64,000 bases of DNA from Guyanagaster necrorhizus (Eukaryota > Basidiomycota > Agaricomycetes > Agaricales > Physalacriaceae): contig NW_025064923.1 of assembly GCF_019112545.1 (NCBI RefSeq), forward strand, positions 62,001-126,000. The letters are read 5' to 3'. This document shows, piece by piece, positions 12,664-22,481 of this stretch (the stretch's first letter is position 1; each line of letters begins with the position of its first letter). A model generated the notes under the pieces. That model was not told the origin of the DNA and ran no database searches. It saw only the letters and a program-made list of their open reading frames with translations. The position numbers and the translations under genes were made by a program.

Positions 12664-13101
12664 GTAATCCCAAACTTAAAATGTATTTTAGATCCAGACC
12701 GTAAGGAAGTAGTCCCTGCTGAGGTACATGTTCAACGTGAAATCGCCGCACACGTTATAAAGTGGGAACTGCGCGCCTCGGCCGGTCCTAAAGCCGCTCA
12801 TACCGATATCCGTCATCGGTATTCAAGTTCTAGTTCTGGAGAAGAAACTATACGATCTGTTCGCCCTTGGGTTAACTTAACAATCAGAAAGGAATTTGGG
12901 TGTCTAAGATATGATCAATCGACCTTTCCAGTCTTCCGTAAGGATCGTATGTACATGCGAATTTCGAATGATGACCATCCGGCATTTATAAACGAAATAA
13001 AGCGGGAAGATCGAACTTGGCGCTTATCCTATAGCAATTTGATAAGTGAATGTACCCATTACACATCTCAGGTACTTATCAGCCGAGGGACACCATCTTG
13101 A
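12664..13101 (+). CDS. open reading frame without start codon, unassigned
   Basis: An open frame of about 145 codons ends at a TGA at 13099-13101 and has no ATG in its first half. It reads, for example, DPDRKEVVPAEVHVQREIAA, PWVNLTIRKEFGCLRYDQST and YMRISNDDHPAFINEIKRED. The composition is protein-like and charged, but no domain is recognised. It could be an internal or last exon whose upstream exons are not resolved (possible acceptor tattttag just before 12693), or a gene remnant. Confidence that it is a real gene is low. Confidence 0.3.
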   Translation, partial: VIPNLKCILDPDRKEVVPAEVHVQREIAAHVIKWELRASAGPKAAHTDIRHRYSSSSSGEETIRSVRPWVNLTIRKEFGCLRYDQSTFPVFRKDRMYMRISNDDHPAFINEIKREDRTWRLSYSNLISECTHYTSQVLISRGTPS

Positions 13102-14594
13102 GCTATATGGAGACCCTCGCAGCAAAGAGAGAGGATCATTTTCAAGGGACAAGGTGATTTGAGAAGCACGGAGTAAGGTCAAGGGGTTGATACGTCCCTC
13201 GCCACGACAGTCGTCCATATCACCTGTACGTGATGATGCGGGCGAGAATCAGATTACCGAAATTACCACAGGGGACTTGAAGCACACCGGCATTTGAAGG
13301 AAGGGAGCATGAAGCTTCTAGTGCGATACACAATCGTAAAGATAAGAACACATGATACTCGGTGGACAGACGTTCTCTGCGCGTCTTGGCAAGGCGAGAC
13401 TCAGAGTAATTGAAAAATCTGGTGGTCGGAACAGTTATAGGCACAGGCAGATTGATGCCGCAAAGCAGTACATGTGTAATAGGCAAATCCACGAAGTCGA
13501 CTGTAGATTTGGAAGCGTAACAAGCGAGGCACCCGAGACCATAGATGATACGTTGGGGATGATCAGCTTCACGATACCAAAGCAGAATAGAACGCAGAGC
13601 ATGTAACTGATGCTCAAGCCTCGTACTATGCGTAGCGAGCACCCCAAGAGAAAGGCTAGAAGACGTGCTGCATCAATCTCAACGACACCTGTCTCCCAAT
13701 ATGATGCATGATGGGATGAGGTCAACTTCGGGATCGAGGATCGCTGCCAATGGAACGGCATCCCGAAAGCTCCAAAGAGGCAACGGGTCAATAAATCGAT
13801 TAACGGAGGGCTGGTTTGAGCGACGCTATACTAATCGAGGGATGTCAAGGACGAGATATGTCAAGCGTCATGACCATCCGAGCTTCGTGGAGCAAGCCCA
13901 AAGCGCAGCATCAGCTAAGGAAACGGAGGTCTTCATCGTAGGGAAAGTAGAGTTTGCGACACTCGGCGCCGTAGTTACAGGAGGCCTAATGTCCGAGGTG
14001 GAATGATGAACTGAGGAGAAGGTCGGACAATTCTCGTGGGGCTCGTCATGCCGAAGGTTCTCATTATTCCAAGAGAACATAGCATCAAGGACCTGGATAA
14101 ATATTCTATCGAGAGCGGGCCGCAGCGGGGCCGTCTTGACTGTTGGTATCATGTTGGGCGCTCGGGGAGAAACAAAGCTACACGTCACTTGCTGTTCTTC
14201 TTTTTGACGCTTGGGTAAGAGTACGTAGAGAAGAGAGGAAATCCGACTTATCAGAACTGCCACGCATAAAAACTTTAGCACCTGTAAGAATAGGTCAGTC
14301 TGAGAGAGTAGACAGTGAGAATGCCGGCAGAGAGGTAAGTCCAAAATTTCGAGAAAGGCGCGTAATTTGCGTTGACGGGCGATGATAATACCGTGACAAG
14401 TTCGGAGATGGTGGTGGATATCGATGGTGGCCAGTTATACTTGTACACTCGTGCAAGCATACTGTTGGGACGTGGGAAAGCGGCAACCCGGCATCAACGC
14501 ATACCACGACCATCCAAGCGTATTCAAACGGCCACTCGTCGTTCCCTCTTATGACCACCGACAGACGTTCATCTTGTCTTTGGAGGTTCCTCAA
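13024..14594 (-). other. possible spliced minus-strand gene or relic, hydrophobic
   Basis: Several minus-strand frames of 60-160 codons overlap here. Some are hydrophobic (for example 13791-13435 with LLAFLLGCSLRIVRGLSISY, and 14344-13868 with LKFLCVAVLISRISSLLYVL) and one is polar (13218-13024, GRINPLTLLRASQITLSLEN). Neighbouring frames could be joined by short introns, but I could not build one consistent model and recognise no family. It may be a membrane-protein gene, a decayed copy or chance. Confidence 0.2.
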
Positions 14595-15062
14595 CGAGCT
14601 CTGTGTCGCACACTCAAGCCACGATCTCCGTTTCCCTACAAAGTGAGCGCGCGCTTGGAAGGAAAGGAGGTAGAAATGTCAGGATTCTGGGGCTCGTTGG
14701 CGCGTAATCCCAGAGTGAGTCGTTCTTTGCGTCGTAGGTCTCAATATTCCGATTGACACGGACTCGCTTTCGAGATGGAATTCTGGTCTGGCAAGTCCTC
14801 GAGGTTACATGATCGCATCAGATACGTCCGACCAGAAGACGGGAAATGGAGGGTTGATTTGTTTGGCGCCTTAGACTCGCGATTGGTTGTAACAGCACGA
14901 GCTCTGTACCCGATTCTGATCTCATCTTTTTTTGTTGGGCGTCGTGGAGGAGCGTAAGTTTTCTCCACGTTCTCATTAAATATCTGCAGCCGTACCCTAG
15001 TATTTACTTCTGACCATAGGTGCGCGCTGCTTTCAATTCAGCCTATCCCGTACTGGCGGTAG
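14424..15062 (+). CDS. candidate small gene, unassigned
   Basis: Three adjacent frames can be linked. 14424-14716 includes FKRPLVVPSYDHRQTFILSL and PYKVSARLEGKEVEMSGFWG. 14775-14953 includes LHDRIRYVRPEDGKWRVDLF and LDSRLVVTARALYPILISSF. A last piece after a gtaagt...ctgcag gap ends at a TAG at 15060-15062. The 36-nt last intron would be short for this genome. No domain is recognised, and the start is uncertain (an ATG at 14424 is available). I rate it as possible rather than likely. Confidence 0.3.
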
Positions 15063-16077
15063 AGTTTGGGATAATAATATCAATCTTTGGTAAATGTTGT
15101 CAAGGAGAGCTTCACCAATTCAGCGTCTTCTTGCCGACTGCTTAATTCCGCAAGCGGCCGTATGAATGAATTCTGGGTACTCTGATCGCGTAGACGGTCC
15201 AACTTGAATGGACCTCCCCATCACAGCCTGCCATCGCATTTCAACACTGCCCGCTTGCTGTGACATTCTGTCTCTTGGATGACGGCTGCTTCCACATGAG
15301 GGCCGTACCTTCATCTCTCGAACTCTTGTTTACTGTTTTCCGACCTGTCTACATTCAAATCCGGAGCGTATAACGTGAGCTCTACATTCATTTTCCGATT
15401 TTCATTCAAGGACTGATGCGAGACACAGAGACATCCCCAGACCATGGTTCATATGCGCCGTCTTTCATATATCCGGGTGTGAGAATTACCCGGTCTAATG
15501 TCTACAAAAAAGGTTTGAATTCGCCATCAACATTTTCAGCGAATGGGACAGAGATCATATACTTACTGCGGCAAAGGTGTTTGGCGCAAGTACCGCCGGA
15601 TGTCGGAAGCCAAACTTGTTTTCATCGACCTAATCGTCACAGAAAGCATCAGTTCAATCGAAGTCAAGTCAAACTTGGATATCTCTGGTCTTGAGTGTTA
15701 AAAATTCTAGTCCTAGGCTACATCGTGTCCCGGCCGCAGCGGATTTCTTGGACTGTGGGCGCGTATAGGCCGCACTGTAACTGGGGCGTGGTGATGATCG
15801 AGAATCTCTGTGCGCGCCAGCATGGACACGAGACGGGGACCCAGACAAAGGCGTGGAGGAATGACTCCACATGCCGTCCCTGCTTCCTGTCATGGCCACT
15901 GGCCTTTGTCGACTAGGCCATGCGAACCAGTTCATCGATGCCACGAGGATGTTTCGTCGAGGGCTCTGTCTCGATTGGGTTTAGCCTCTTTGAAATTCTA
16001 ACGCGTCGCGTGTTGTGGCTCTCGTCTTATACATACATATAACTCTGGGGCCGGTAGAAATCTTCAAGTCGTCCCTC
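15063..16077. other. intergenic, nothing recognised
   Basis: About 1 kb with short frames on both strands and no domain, RNA gene or repeat that I can identify. Confidence 0.4.
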
Positions 16078-16774
16078 ATGACAAAGTACGGTATACCAAT
16101 CTTCCTCGAGGACAAGAGCGGCAAGCTCACCGGATCCGAGTTTATCGACATCCATGATCGCATGCGATTCAGTTATCGGTGTACAGCTCGAGATGGTACG
16201 CATACGGCGTATATGATCTTCAACCTCACCGCTGCGGCTGTGATGTATCACCCTCGGGCGATCGCTGCGCTGGATTTTGGACCGGGGAATTCTCTGGGGA
16301 CGATCAGCTGGGGTGGGGTGACGATTCCGATGAAGAAGTATTTGGTAAGGGTGTCGAATCGTGGAAGGTGAGTCTGTTTGTGGGGAGGAAGAAGGGTGAG
16401 AAGCTGATGTGAGGCTGACAGGGCGCGCAAGTTTGTGGCATCGGATTCTCAAGAGTATATCTGGAGCTGGCGGACAAAGGATAATCAAGAGTGGACGGTT
16501 GGTGATTTTTTTGTGTGAATGGGCAAGTTGATCTGATCCTGGGGCTAGTGCACGAACGTGAATGGGTACCTTGTCGCATATTACAGCTTGAAAGTGCCAG
16601 GTGAACCGCCGTATGAAGGGTCTTCTGGGTGTTCCTTGACGGTTGATGAAGCGTATGGTCATCTTGCTGCTGGTGAGTCGCATATAAAGTGCGACGTGGA
16701 TTATATTAATGGTTTTTGCAGAATGTTTGGCGTCATTGATGATTATGCGGCATATCGCAGAATATAACCTTTAA
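16078..16774 (+). CDS. DUF6593-like protein
   Basis: A compact four-exon gene. From the ATG at 16078 it reads MTKYGIPIFLEDKSGKLTG and continues with RDGTHTAYMIFNLTAAAV and a beta-rich core, GTISWGGVTIPMKKYLVRVS. Introns with clean GT-AG ends fall near 16369-16420, 16499-16550 and 16674-16721. Later exons give ASDSQEYIWSWRTKDNQEW, LVAYYSLKVPGEPPYEGSSG and LTVDEAYGHLAAE, ending in SLMIMRHIAEYNL at a TAA (16772-16774). This pattern, especially a Trp-rich strand followed by a C-terminal helix ending in an alternating hydrophobic motif, resembles DUF6593 proteins that are common in Agaricomycetes and have no known role. A start at 16015 is possible. A 218-codon antisense frame overlaps the gene and is taken as a shadow. 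Confidence 0.6.
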
Positions 16775-17121
16775 TAATGATCTCATCCTGTGTATTTATC
16801 GTATACGCGTACTATTAGTTGGACATCTCTATCGTATAATAAACGCAGTTGTAATCACGTTGTTAGCTTTTGATATATAGAAATTAATGAAAAAGAGGAG
16901 ACGGCAAAGGTTGCTAGTAAAAATATATATGGTTGGCGCTTGTTCGCTCGTGCGCATTACGGCTTGAGCTGATGCTTGATGTGAGGCGCCTTACAGGTTA
17001 CCACGGTAACAATGACAGACCTCGATTTTGTTTACTGTGAAGACCTAGCAAGAAGGATTCAAGAAGGATTCGACGTTATCGCTTCGAGTGGCCTGAGGTC
17101 GTTATCGCGGTTATGTAATAA
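16775..17121. other. intergenic, AT-rich
   Basis: About 350 bp with AT-rich stretches (16850-16940) between two plus-strand genes. It may hold an upstream exon of the next gene. Nothing else recognised. Confidence 0.35.
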
Positions 17122-17184
17122 AGAATACTCCACCCCGTCGTTTTTAGTGTTTTCGCACCTTCCGTCGAGCACCGCCAACTGTGC

Positions 17185-18351
17185 ATGTCGCTATCGTCAC
17201 CGTTGTCCTCGTCGTCTGTGTCGTCGCTCGCAGATGCTTCCACATCGTCCATTACGACGACCACAGAGTCGCAGTCCAGCACGACTGCTGCGGAGACGAC
17301 GTCTTCTCTGACGATAACTTCATCGACGAGCACACAGCCAACGTCGACCACCACTTCGCCTTTGACTACTAATACACCGACATCGACCTCGACCTCGACA
17401 TCATCATCGTCTTTGCCGACATCGACATCGAGCAGCAGCATTATAGTGGTGACAACGACCAGCTCATCGTCGACTACCTCGGTTGTTCTGACCCAGACGA
17501 CGAGTTCCACATCCACCAGCAGCTCCACCAGCACAAGGAGCACTTCTCAGACCTCCGCCGTAGCCACCACCATCATCATAACCGAGTCAAATGGCCAGCA
17601 GGTCACCTCTACCTCCACCGTCCTCGCAACTTCTTCCTTGTCTGCAGCCGCTTCCTCTGCCACTGCCGCTACCAGCACATCCTCCTCTTCCCACACAGGT
17701 GCCATCGTCGGTGGAGCCATTGGCGGAATAGCTGGTGTCGCCCTCCTCCTTGGCCTCGTCTGGTTCCTTTATAAACGTAACAGCTCAAACCGCCTCTCCG
17801 CCCATTTCGATGGCAACTTTGACCCAGACCGTATCGTCGCTCGTCCACCCGACGTCGGCCTCAATCTCGACGATGAACGCGACAACGACGGCATGGGCGG
17901 GCGTTTGGGCGGGGCGGATATTGGTGCAGGCGTCGTATCCCCATTCCCCATCTCCGCGAGCACGAATAGCCATGGAAGCTCGGGTCAGTCATATGCGAAT
18001 TATTACACCGGCTCCCCGGCTTCTCCTCCCCCGATGTCCCAATACTCGGGTGAGTCCTCTGGCTATCCTACCGCCATATTCAACCCGTACGCGGCTAGCA
18101 TTCCCCCGAGATCCCCGCCACCCGGCTCTTCGTCGAGTGGGTTGGGAGGAGGTGGAGGCGGCATGTCAGCCAAGGAGCGTGAGGTCCGCCAGAATCAACT
18201 CGGCGTCGTCAACCCTGACGAGAGGAGCGCTTACCTCGCTAACGGCCCCAGCGGTGTCATCCAGCACCAGGATGCAGGCCCTAGCGAGATCCCACCTGCG
18301 TATGATAGTTGGGATGCCGGTGCCGGTGCCAGTGCCAGTGCCTCGAGATAG
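17185..18351 (+). CDS. Ser/Thr-rich single-pass membrane protein with PPxY tail
   Basis: The ectodomain (17185-17690) is almost entirely Ser and Thr, a likely heavily O-mannosylated stalk. It is followed by one membrane segment (GAIVGGAIGGIAGVALLLGL, then VWFLYKR) and a cytosolic tail of about 190 residues with Gly/Pro/Ser-rich stretches (SSSGLGGGGGGMSAKEREVR). Near the end is IPPAYDSW, which contains a PPxY motif of the kind bound by WW-domain ubiquitin ligases such as Rsp5. The layout resembles fungal wall-stress sensors of the Mid2/Wsc type, but no cysteine-rich WSC domain is present. No signal peptide follows the ATG at 17185. The frame is open upstream to 17122 with a tttttag acceptor near 17146, so a signal-peptide exon probably lies upstream. 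The function is inferred from architecture. Confidence 0.7.
   Translation: MSLSSPLSSSSVSSLADASTSSITTTTESQSSTTAAETTSSLTITSSTSTQPTSTTTSPLTTNTPTSTSTSTSSSSLPTSTSSSSIIVVTTTSSSSTTSVVLTQTTSSTSTSSSTSTRSTSQTSAVATTIIITESNGQQVTSTSTVLATSSLSAAASSATAATSTSSSSHTGAIVGGAIGGIAGVALLLGLVWFLYKRNSSNRLSAHFDGNFDPDRIVARPPDVGLNLDDERDNDGMGGRLGGADIGAGVVSPFPISASTNSHGSSGQSYANYYTGSPASPPPMSQYSGESSGYPTAIFNPYAASIPPRSPPPGSSSSGLGGGGGGMSAKEREVRQNQLGVVNPDERSAYLANGPSGVIQHQDAGPSEIPPAYDSWDAGAGASASASR
18316..18345 (+). repeat. in-frame hexanucleotide microsatellite
   Basis: Repeats of the type GCCGGT/GCCAGT encode the alternating GAGASAS tail of the Ser/Thr-rich membrane protein. Being in frame, length changes would alter only the C-terminal tail length. 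Confidence 0.6.
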
Positions 18352-20789
18352 CCACTTTTTATATTTAATCCGCGTTTTTTTACCTTGACGTTCTTAACTA
18401 CGCTGGACGACGCTTCACTTTATATCTTATTGTACCCTTAGACTTTCTTGAACCTATTGCCCACTTAAGGGTCCAACGACATTTTCCTACGCGTACCTTT
18501 CAATGACCTTTCACGTATCACCGTCATCCACTCCAATTCAGCATTGCACTTTATCTGATTCAAGGTCACCTGAATGACATCGTCACACTGGGTGACCCAC
18601 AATTCGCCAGAGTTAAATCCGTCTCCTGGCCAGGTTCACGTCCAAGTACACATCCCGAGTGCATGTGAAGGGAATGGATAAACTCTCAGATTTCGCAGGA
18701 GATAGTTGTTACGGACGATGCCCCAATGCCAGCACTAGAAGATGGGAAATGCATATCGATATAAGGTCGGCTTTCACCAGTAATTCCAAACAGAGAGTTG
18801 AACAGCACCTTGCCTATGACCTGCTGGCCCGCCAAGTAAAGAACGTATGTCTTGGAGACACGCCGGCTAATCTAGAACATTCGATCCTACTTCCCTTCCG
18901 TTATTCTAGGAGGACGCACTGACACAGATTTCTGGTCGATTACAATGCCTGCCCAACATCGAAAATTCTCTTCGTCCACATCATTTCTTGCCGGGTTCTC
19001 TTGTTCTGGAGATTTTTTTAATACTCGAGTGAAGATCTATATATGGTTCGCCAGTAGTAAGGACACCACTAGTAGTGATCATGCTCCGTTCGTACTTGCA
19101 ACGTCACTATAACGTGACCGCGACACCGCCCGACTAGGATTAGATGTTCGAACCTTTCATTTGCTATGCCCAATTTTCTTCAAATTTTACATCGCTGCTT
19201 TTGGGGGCAGGTGACAGAGTGACAGAGGGTTGCTGAACGTGGTGTTGGAACCAAATACTATTATGCTTATGGACGGAAGTCGTGTTGATCGTCATGGAAG
19301 TGAATTTCGAGACTTCAAGTTGAGCAAATATGAAATAGAGGTAACTAATTGTTAGCCTAGATTAAAATCATTGGAGGAAAGCTGGACCTGAGACGGAAGA
19401 GACTGAACTGTCACACAATGAAGATACAATAACCGCATCTTCACCGTCCGGCCTCAATTTACCACTGTTGATGGAGTCACGAAGAGGAGAGCACGACAAA
19501 AGTACTTGGTGAGCCGCCGTATTGAATTCCGGTGGGTTTAATGCACGGACATCCGTGCATTCTCAGATGATATTGTCAGGTTCACTTTGCTGAGCCTTTG
19601 GGGGGTGCTAGATAATCATTTAATACCCAGAGGTTGAACAACAGACATGGGCGGTTGTAAATGTATCTCAGAGGTTTTCGAAGTTTTTTTCGGTGCATCG
19701 CGCCACTGCATCATATATACGAGCTTCATGTGATGGTTGCCGAAACCCCCGGAAAATTCACGCCTAGTTTCTGCCAGAGGAACCTTCAATATTCAATTCA
19801 CGAGCACCTTGCGTGGTAAGATCGTTTAGGCAACACAGAGAGGGTATTGTGTGGATCATAACCACCCACTTCTGCGAGCGGTGGCCACCTCAATTTTGAA
19901 TCCGCGAACGGCTCGTCTGGGAGGGTTTCTGTGGAAAGCACCTTGGAGGGTCAGCTTTCTGCAATCTCGTGTCCTGTCTCGGCAGCTCCAATATTCAGTC
20001 CGTAATTCAAACTAAAGATACGAATCAAAGAGTCATTGCGCATACATAATGTCTGCTTACCTACCCTCCTATTCAGACGCGTAATTGAACGACTTTGCGG
20101 AAATACAGAAGGGCAAGTTAGAGTGCTGGATGGGTTACCATCGTCGTTGCTGCTATCGGTAGTACCCACCACAGAGGCTCTGTGTTCCCAGTAACCAGTA
20201 AATACTTCCACGTTTGATCACAGGAGGAAAGGGTGTGCTGTAATAATTATTTTTATTTCTCTATTTCACCGAGTATCGTGGCTGCCCCAACGAATCGTGC
20301 CCTTTCCTGATTCTCTTGTTTTTCCAATTTGCATTGAATCGTCGTCAAAATTCAAAATTCATGCAATGGCTTGCTAGGGTGCGAATAGTTATAAATGGTC
20401 TATTGTTGATGTTTGTAAACCAAGGCTGGCGTCATCGTAACGTGATCGCGACATCCTGCACGCCTGCTTGACTCTCTTCTAGCTGGGAATATGTGCCCAA
20501 TCCTGAGGACTCAAATCGCGTCGGAAGATTCGACCTGTTTCTGCTACGTCTCAAAATTGTTATGTGACTGAGATGGTTAAGTTGATTTGGCTATCCATTC
20601 CGCCCCCAGCGGCGTACAAAAAACGTGGCTGAGATCCGCTTTCTGTCGCTCATGGTTGTAAGATTCATATAAAGTAGAGCATTGTTCCCTGGACAAAAAG
20701 ATTTTGGAACCCCGACATGTTAGGTTCTATTGTGGACATTCACGGACAATGATCAGTAGTCCGGCGTGCCACCAAGGCTATGAAATTCG
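18352..20789. other. long gene-poor region
   Basis: About 2.4 kb without a supportable gene. Short frames (18659-18922 plus, 19951-20211 minus) show no domain. Two stretches near 19101 and 20429 share an imperfect motif (about 23 of 28 bases, core TAACGTGA-CGCGACA), perhaps fragments of an old repeat. A possible promoter for the F-box gene lies at the right end. Confidence 0.4.
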
Positions 20790-22481
20790 ATGCGTCGGCA
20801 TTTAGACCTTACACCCTCTATATTCCATCGCGCGCGTATACTCAAAACCTTCACTCCTAGGTTAAACGCGGTGAGCTCATTAACACCTCAACAACGAGTG
20901 TCATACTCACCAAACGCCAACAAATCCAGTTGCAGACTTCCCTTCACTGACTTCACTGGCATGGAGTCACAGTTGTATCACCACAGAATAGCCCACTCGG
21001 TCCACCCGTTTCCGCATAGGATCCAACAGCTCCGAAACAACAACAACCCTCCTTTGGATTATGATAAACCCCTCCTCCTCGAGACTGTCCGGACTGGTCC
21101 CCGACGGCTTACACTCAGACAGGTGCCTAAACAAGAACGACGTCAGCTGGTTGAAAACGTTGCTATTGCCCAAGCTGCCCTCAGGCCTGTACGCAGACTC
21201 AACGATACCGTCCTCTCGGAGATATTCATCGCCTGTTGGGAAGACATGAATCGCCAAATCGTCAACGGAAATTGCAATTCGCTCAATTCCGATGAACCAC
21301 CATGGACGGTCTCCCAAGTATGCCGTCGCTGGAGATCCGTGGCGCTGAACACTGCAAAAATATGGTCGTCCATCAAACTGACGTTTTATGAAGATCCAAT
21401 GACTCTGAATGAGGAGAAGAACTTTTATTATATGCTCGGCTTGCAACTGGAGAGATCTCAAAAACACGATCTGTTCCTGCTGTTCCGCGGCTATGAAGAT
21501 TTTTCGCATTATGTGGGACTGCAGGTCCTCTTGTCTGTCATTCCTCGGTGCACGCAACTAGCCGTCATAGCCCCATCGGATCTTTTCCATTTCTTCTCGG
21601 CTTGCAGGGGTTCGTTCGGTGCGCTAAAGGATCTTTTCCTGTTCGACATTACAGATCCTGAAGATCAAGAGGACGAGTCTCCAGACTTCGAAATCGACGC
21701 CTTTGAGTGGGCTCCAAACCTCAGAGACTTGCACCTCGTCGCCCTAGGGCCAGCACCATGGATCGAGCACATGAAGATCCCCTGGTCACAGTTAAACAGC
21801 TATGCTTCGCATCTAGCGTTTGACCACGTAGATCGCGTGGGTATTCGAAAGGCTTGCAGCGCGAAGACAATCTTCTTGCATTGTCCACATCCGAATGGCC
21901 AGACGCCAATGGAGGTGGACCTTCCTCATGTCAGAAATCTTCAATTGTATGAGAAGGTGGAGTCCAGAGGTGGGATCAAAGAGCAGATACCGTTCATACG
22001 CGCTGCAGCACTGGAAACCTTGGGCTTGCGATACACTGATGTCGTCCCTCAGCTCCCTTCTGACTTCCACATGGACATGCGATCGCTTGAAATAACTTGC
22101 ACCCTATGCATGGACTCTTGTTCTGATATCCACCTCGTCGAATTCTTGCGAATCACGCCCCGAATAAGAAAACTGAAACTCTCAGTTAAGGGAATCACCG
22201 AGTACCTCCTTTGCAGTCTAATGTACCAGTCCCTCCTTCCGTCATTGGAATACCTGGACTTGACCGGCTCGACGTTCGCGTTTCAGGGCTACCAGGCGGT
22301 GCTCGTTAGAACGGTGAAGTTGCGGCGCAACCCTGTGCGGATCCAGACGCTCGGGGAAGCTTCCCGCCTCCAACATCTGGATCTTTGCTCGGAATGGAAA
22401 TCATCCATTTACGAGCATCCAGAAGTTGGGACTGTGTGGGACGAACTGCTGGACGGAGGTTTGGAGGTGCAACCGTGGTAA
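20790..22481 (+). CDS. F-box protein with leucine-rich C-terminal region
   Basis: A single uninterrupted frame of 563 codons from the ATG at 20790; an internal ATG at 20958 (MESQLYHHRIAHSVH) is an alternative start. The F-box sits near residues 130-190 (RPVRRLNDTVLSEIFIACWE, then PPWTVSQVCRRWRSVALNTA and KIWSSIKL), the typical form of the expanded basidiomycete F-box family. The rest has irregular LRR-like repeats (LRDLHLVALG, VRNLQLYEKV, LETLGLRYTD, LEYLDLTGST, LQHLDLCSEW). Such proteins serve as substrate receptors of SCF ubiquitin ligases, with the repeats binding the target. Target unknown. Lack of introns is usual for this family. It stands alone in a gene-poor region. Confidence 0.85.
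   Translation: MRRHLDLTPSIFHRARILKTFTPRLNAVSSLTPQQRVSYSPNANKSSCRLPFTDFTGMESQLYHHRIAHSVHPFPHRIQQLRNNNNPPLDYDKPLLLETVRTGPRRLTLRQVPKQERRQLVENVAIAQAALRPVRRLNDTVLSEIFIACWEDMNRQIVNGNCNSLNSDEPPWTVSQVCRRWRSVALNTAKIWSSIKLTFYEDPMTLNEEKNFYYMLGLQLERSQKHDLFLLFRGYEDFSHYVGLQVLLSVIPRCTQLAVIAPSDLFHFFSACRGSFGALKDLFLFDITDPEDQEDESPDFEIDAFEWAPNLRDLHLVALGPAPWIEHMKIPWSQLNSYASHLAFDHVDRVGIRKACSAKTIFLHCPHPNGQTPMEVDLPHVRNLQLYEKVESRGGIKEQIPFIRAAALETLGLRYTDVVPQLPSDFHMDMRSLEITCTLCMDSCSDIHLVEFLRITPRIRKLKLSVKGITEYLLCSLMYQSLLPSLEYLDLTGSTFAFQGYQAVLVRTVKLRRNPVRIQTLGEASRLQHLDLCSEWKSSIYEHPEVGTVWDELLDGGLEVQPW

Noticed and set aside
16027..16683. Minus-strand frame of 218 codons
   Set aside because: It lies opposite the DUF6593-like gene, whose exons and introns keep a consistent frame. 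The antisense product is low in recognisable order.
17076..17543. Minus-strand Val/Asp-rich frame of 155 codons
   Set aside because: It is the mirror of the Ser/Thr repeat stalk on the plus strand. Repetitive codons leave several frames open by composition.
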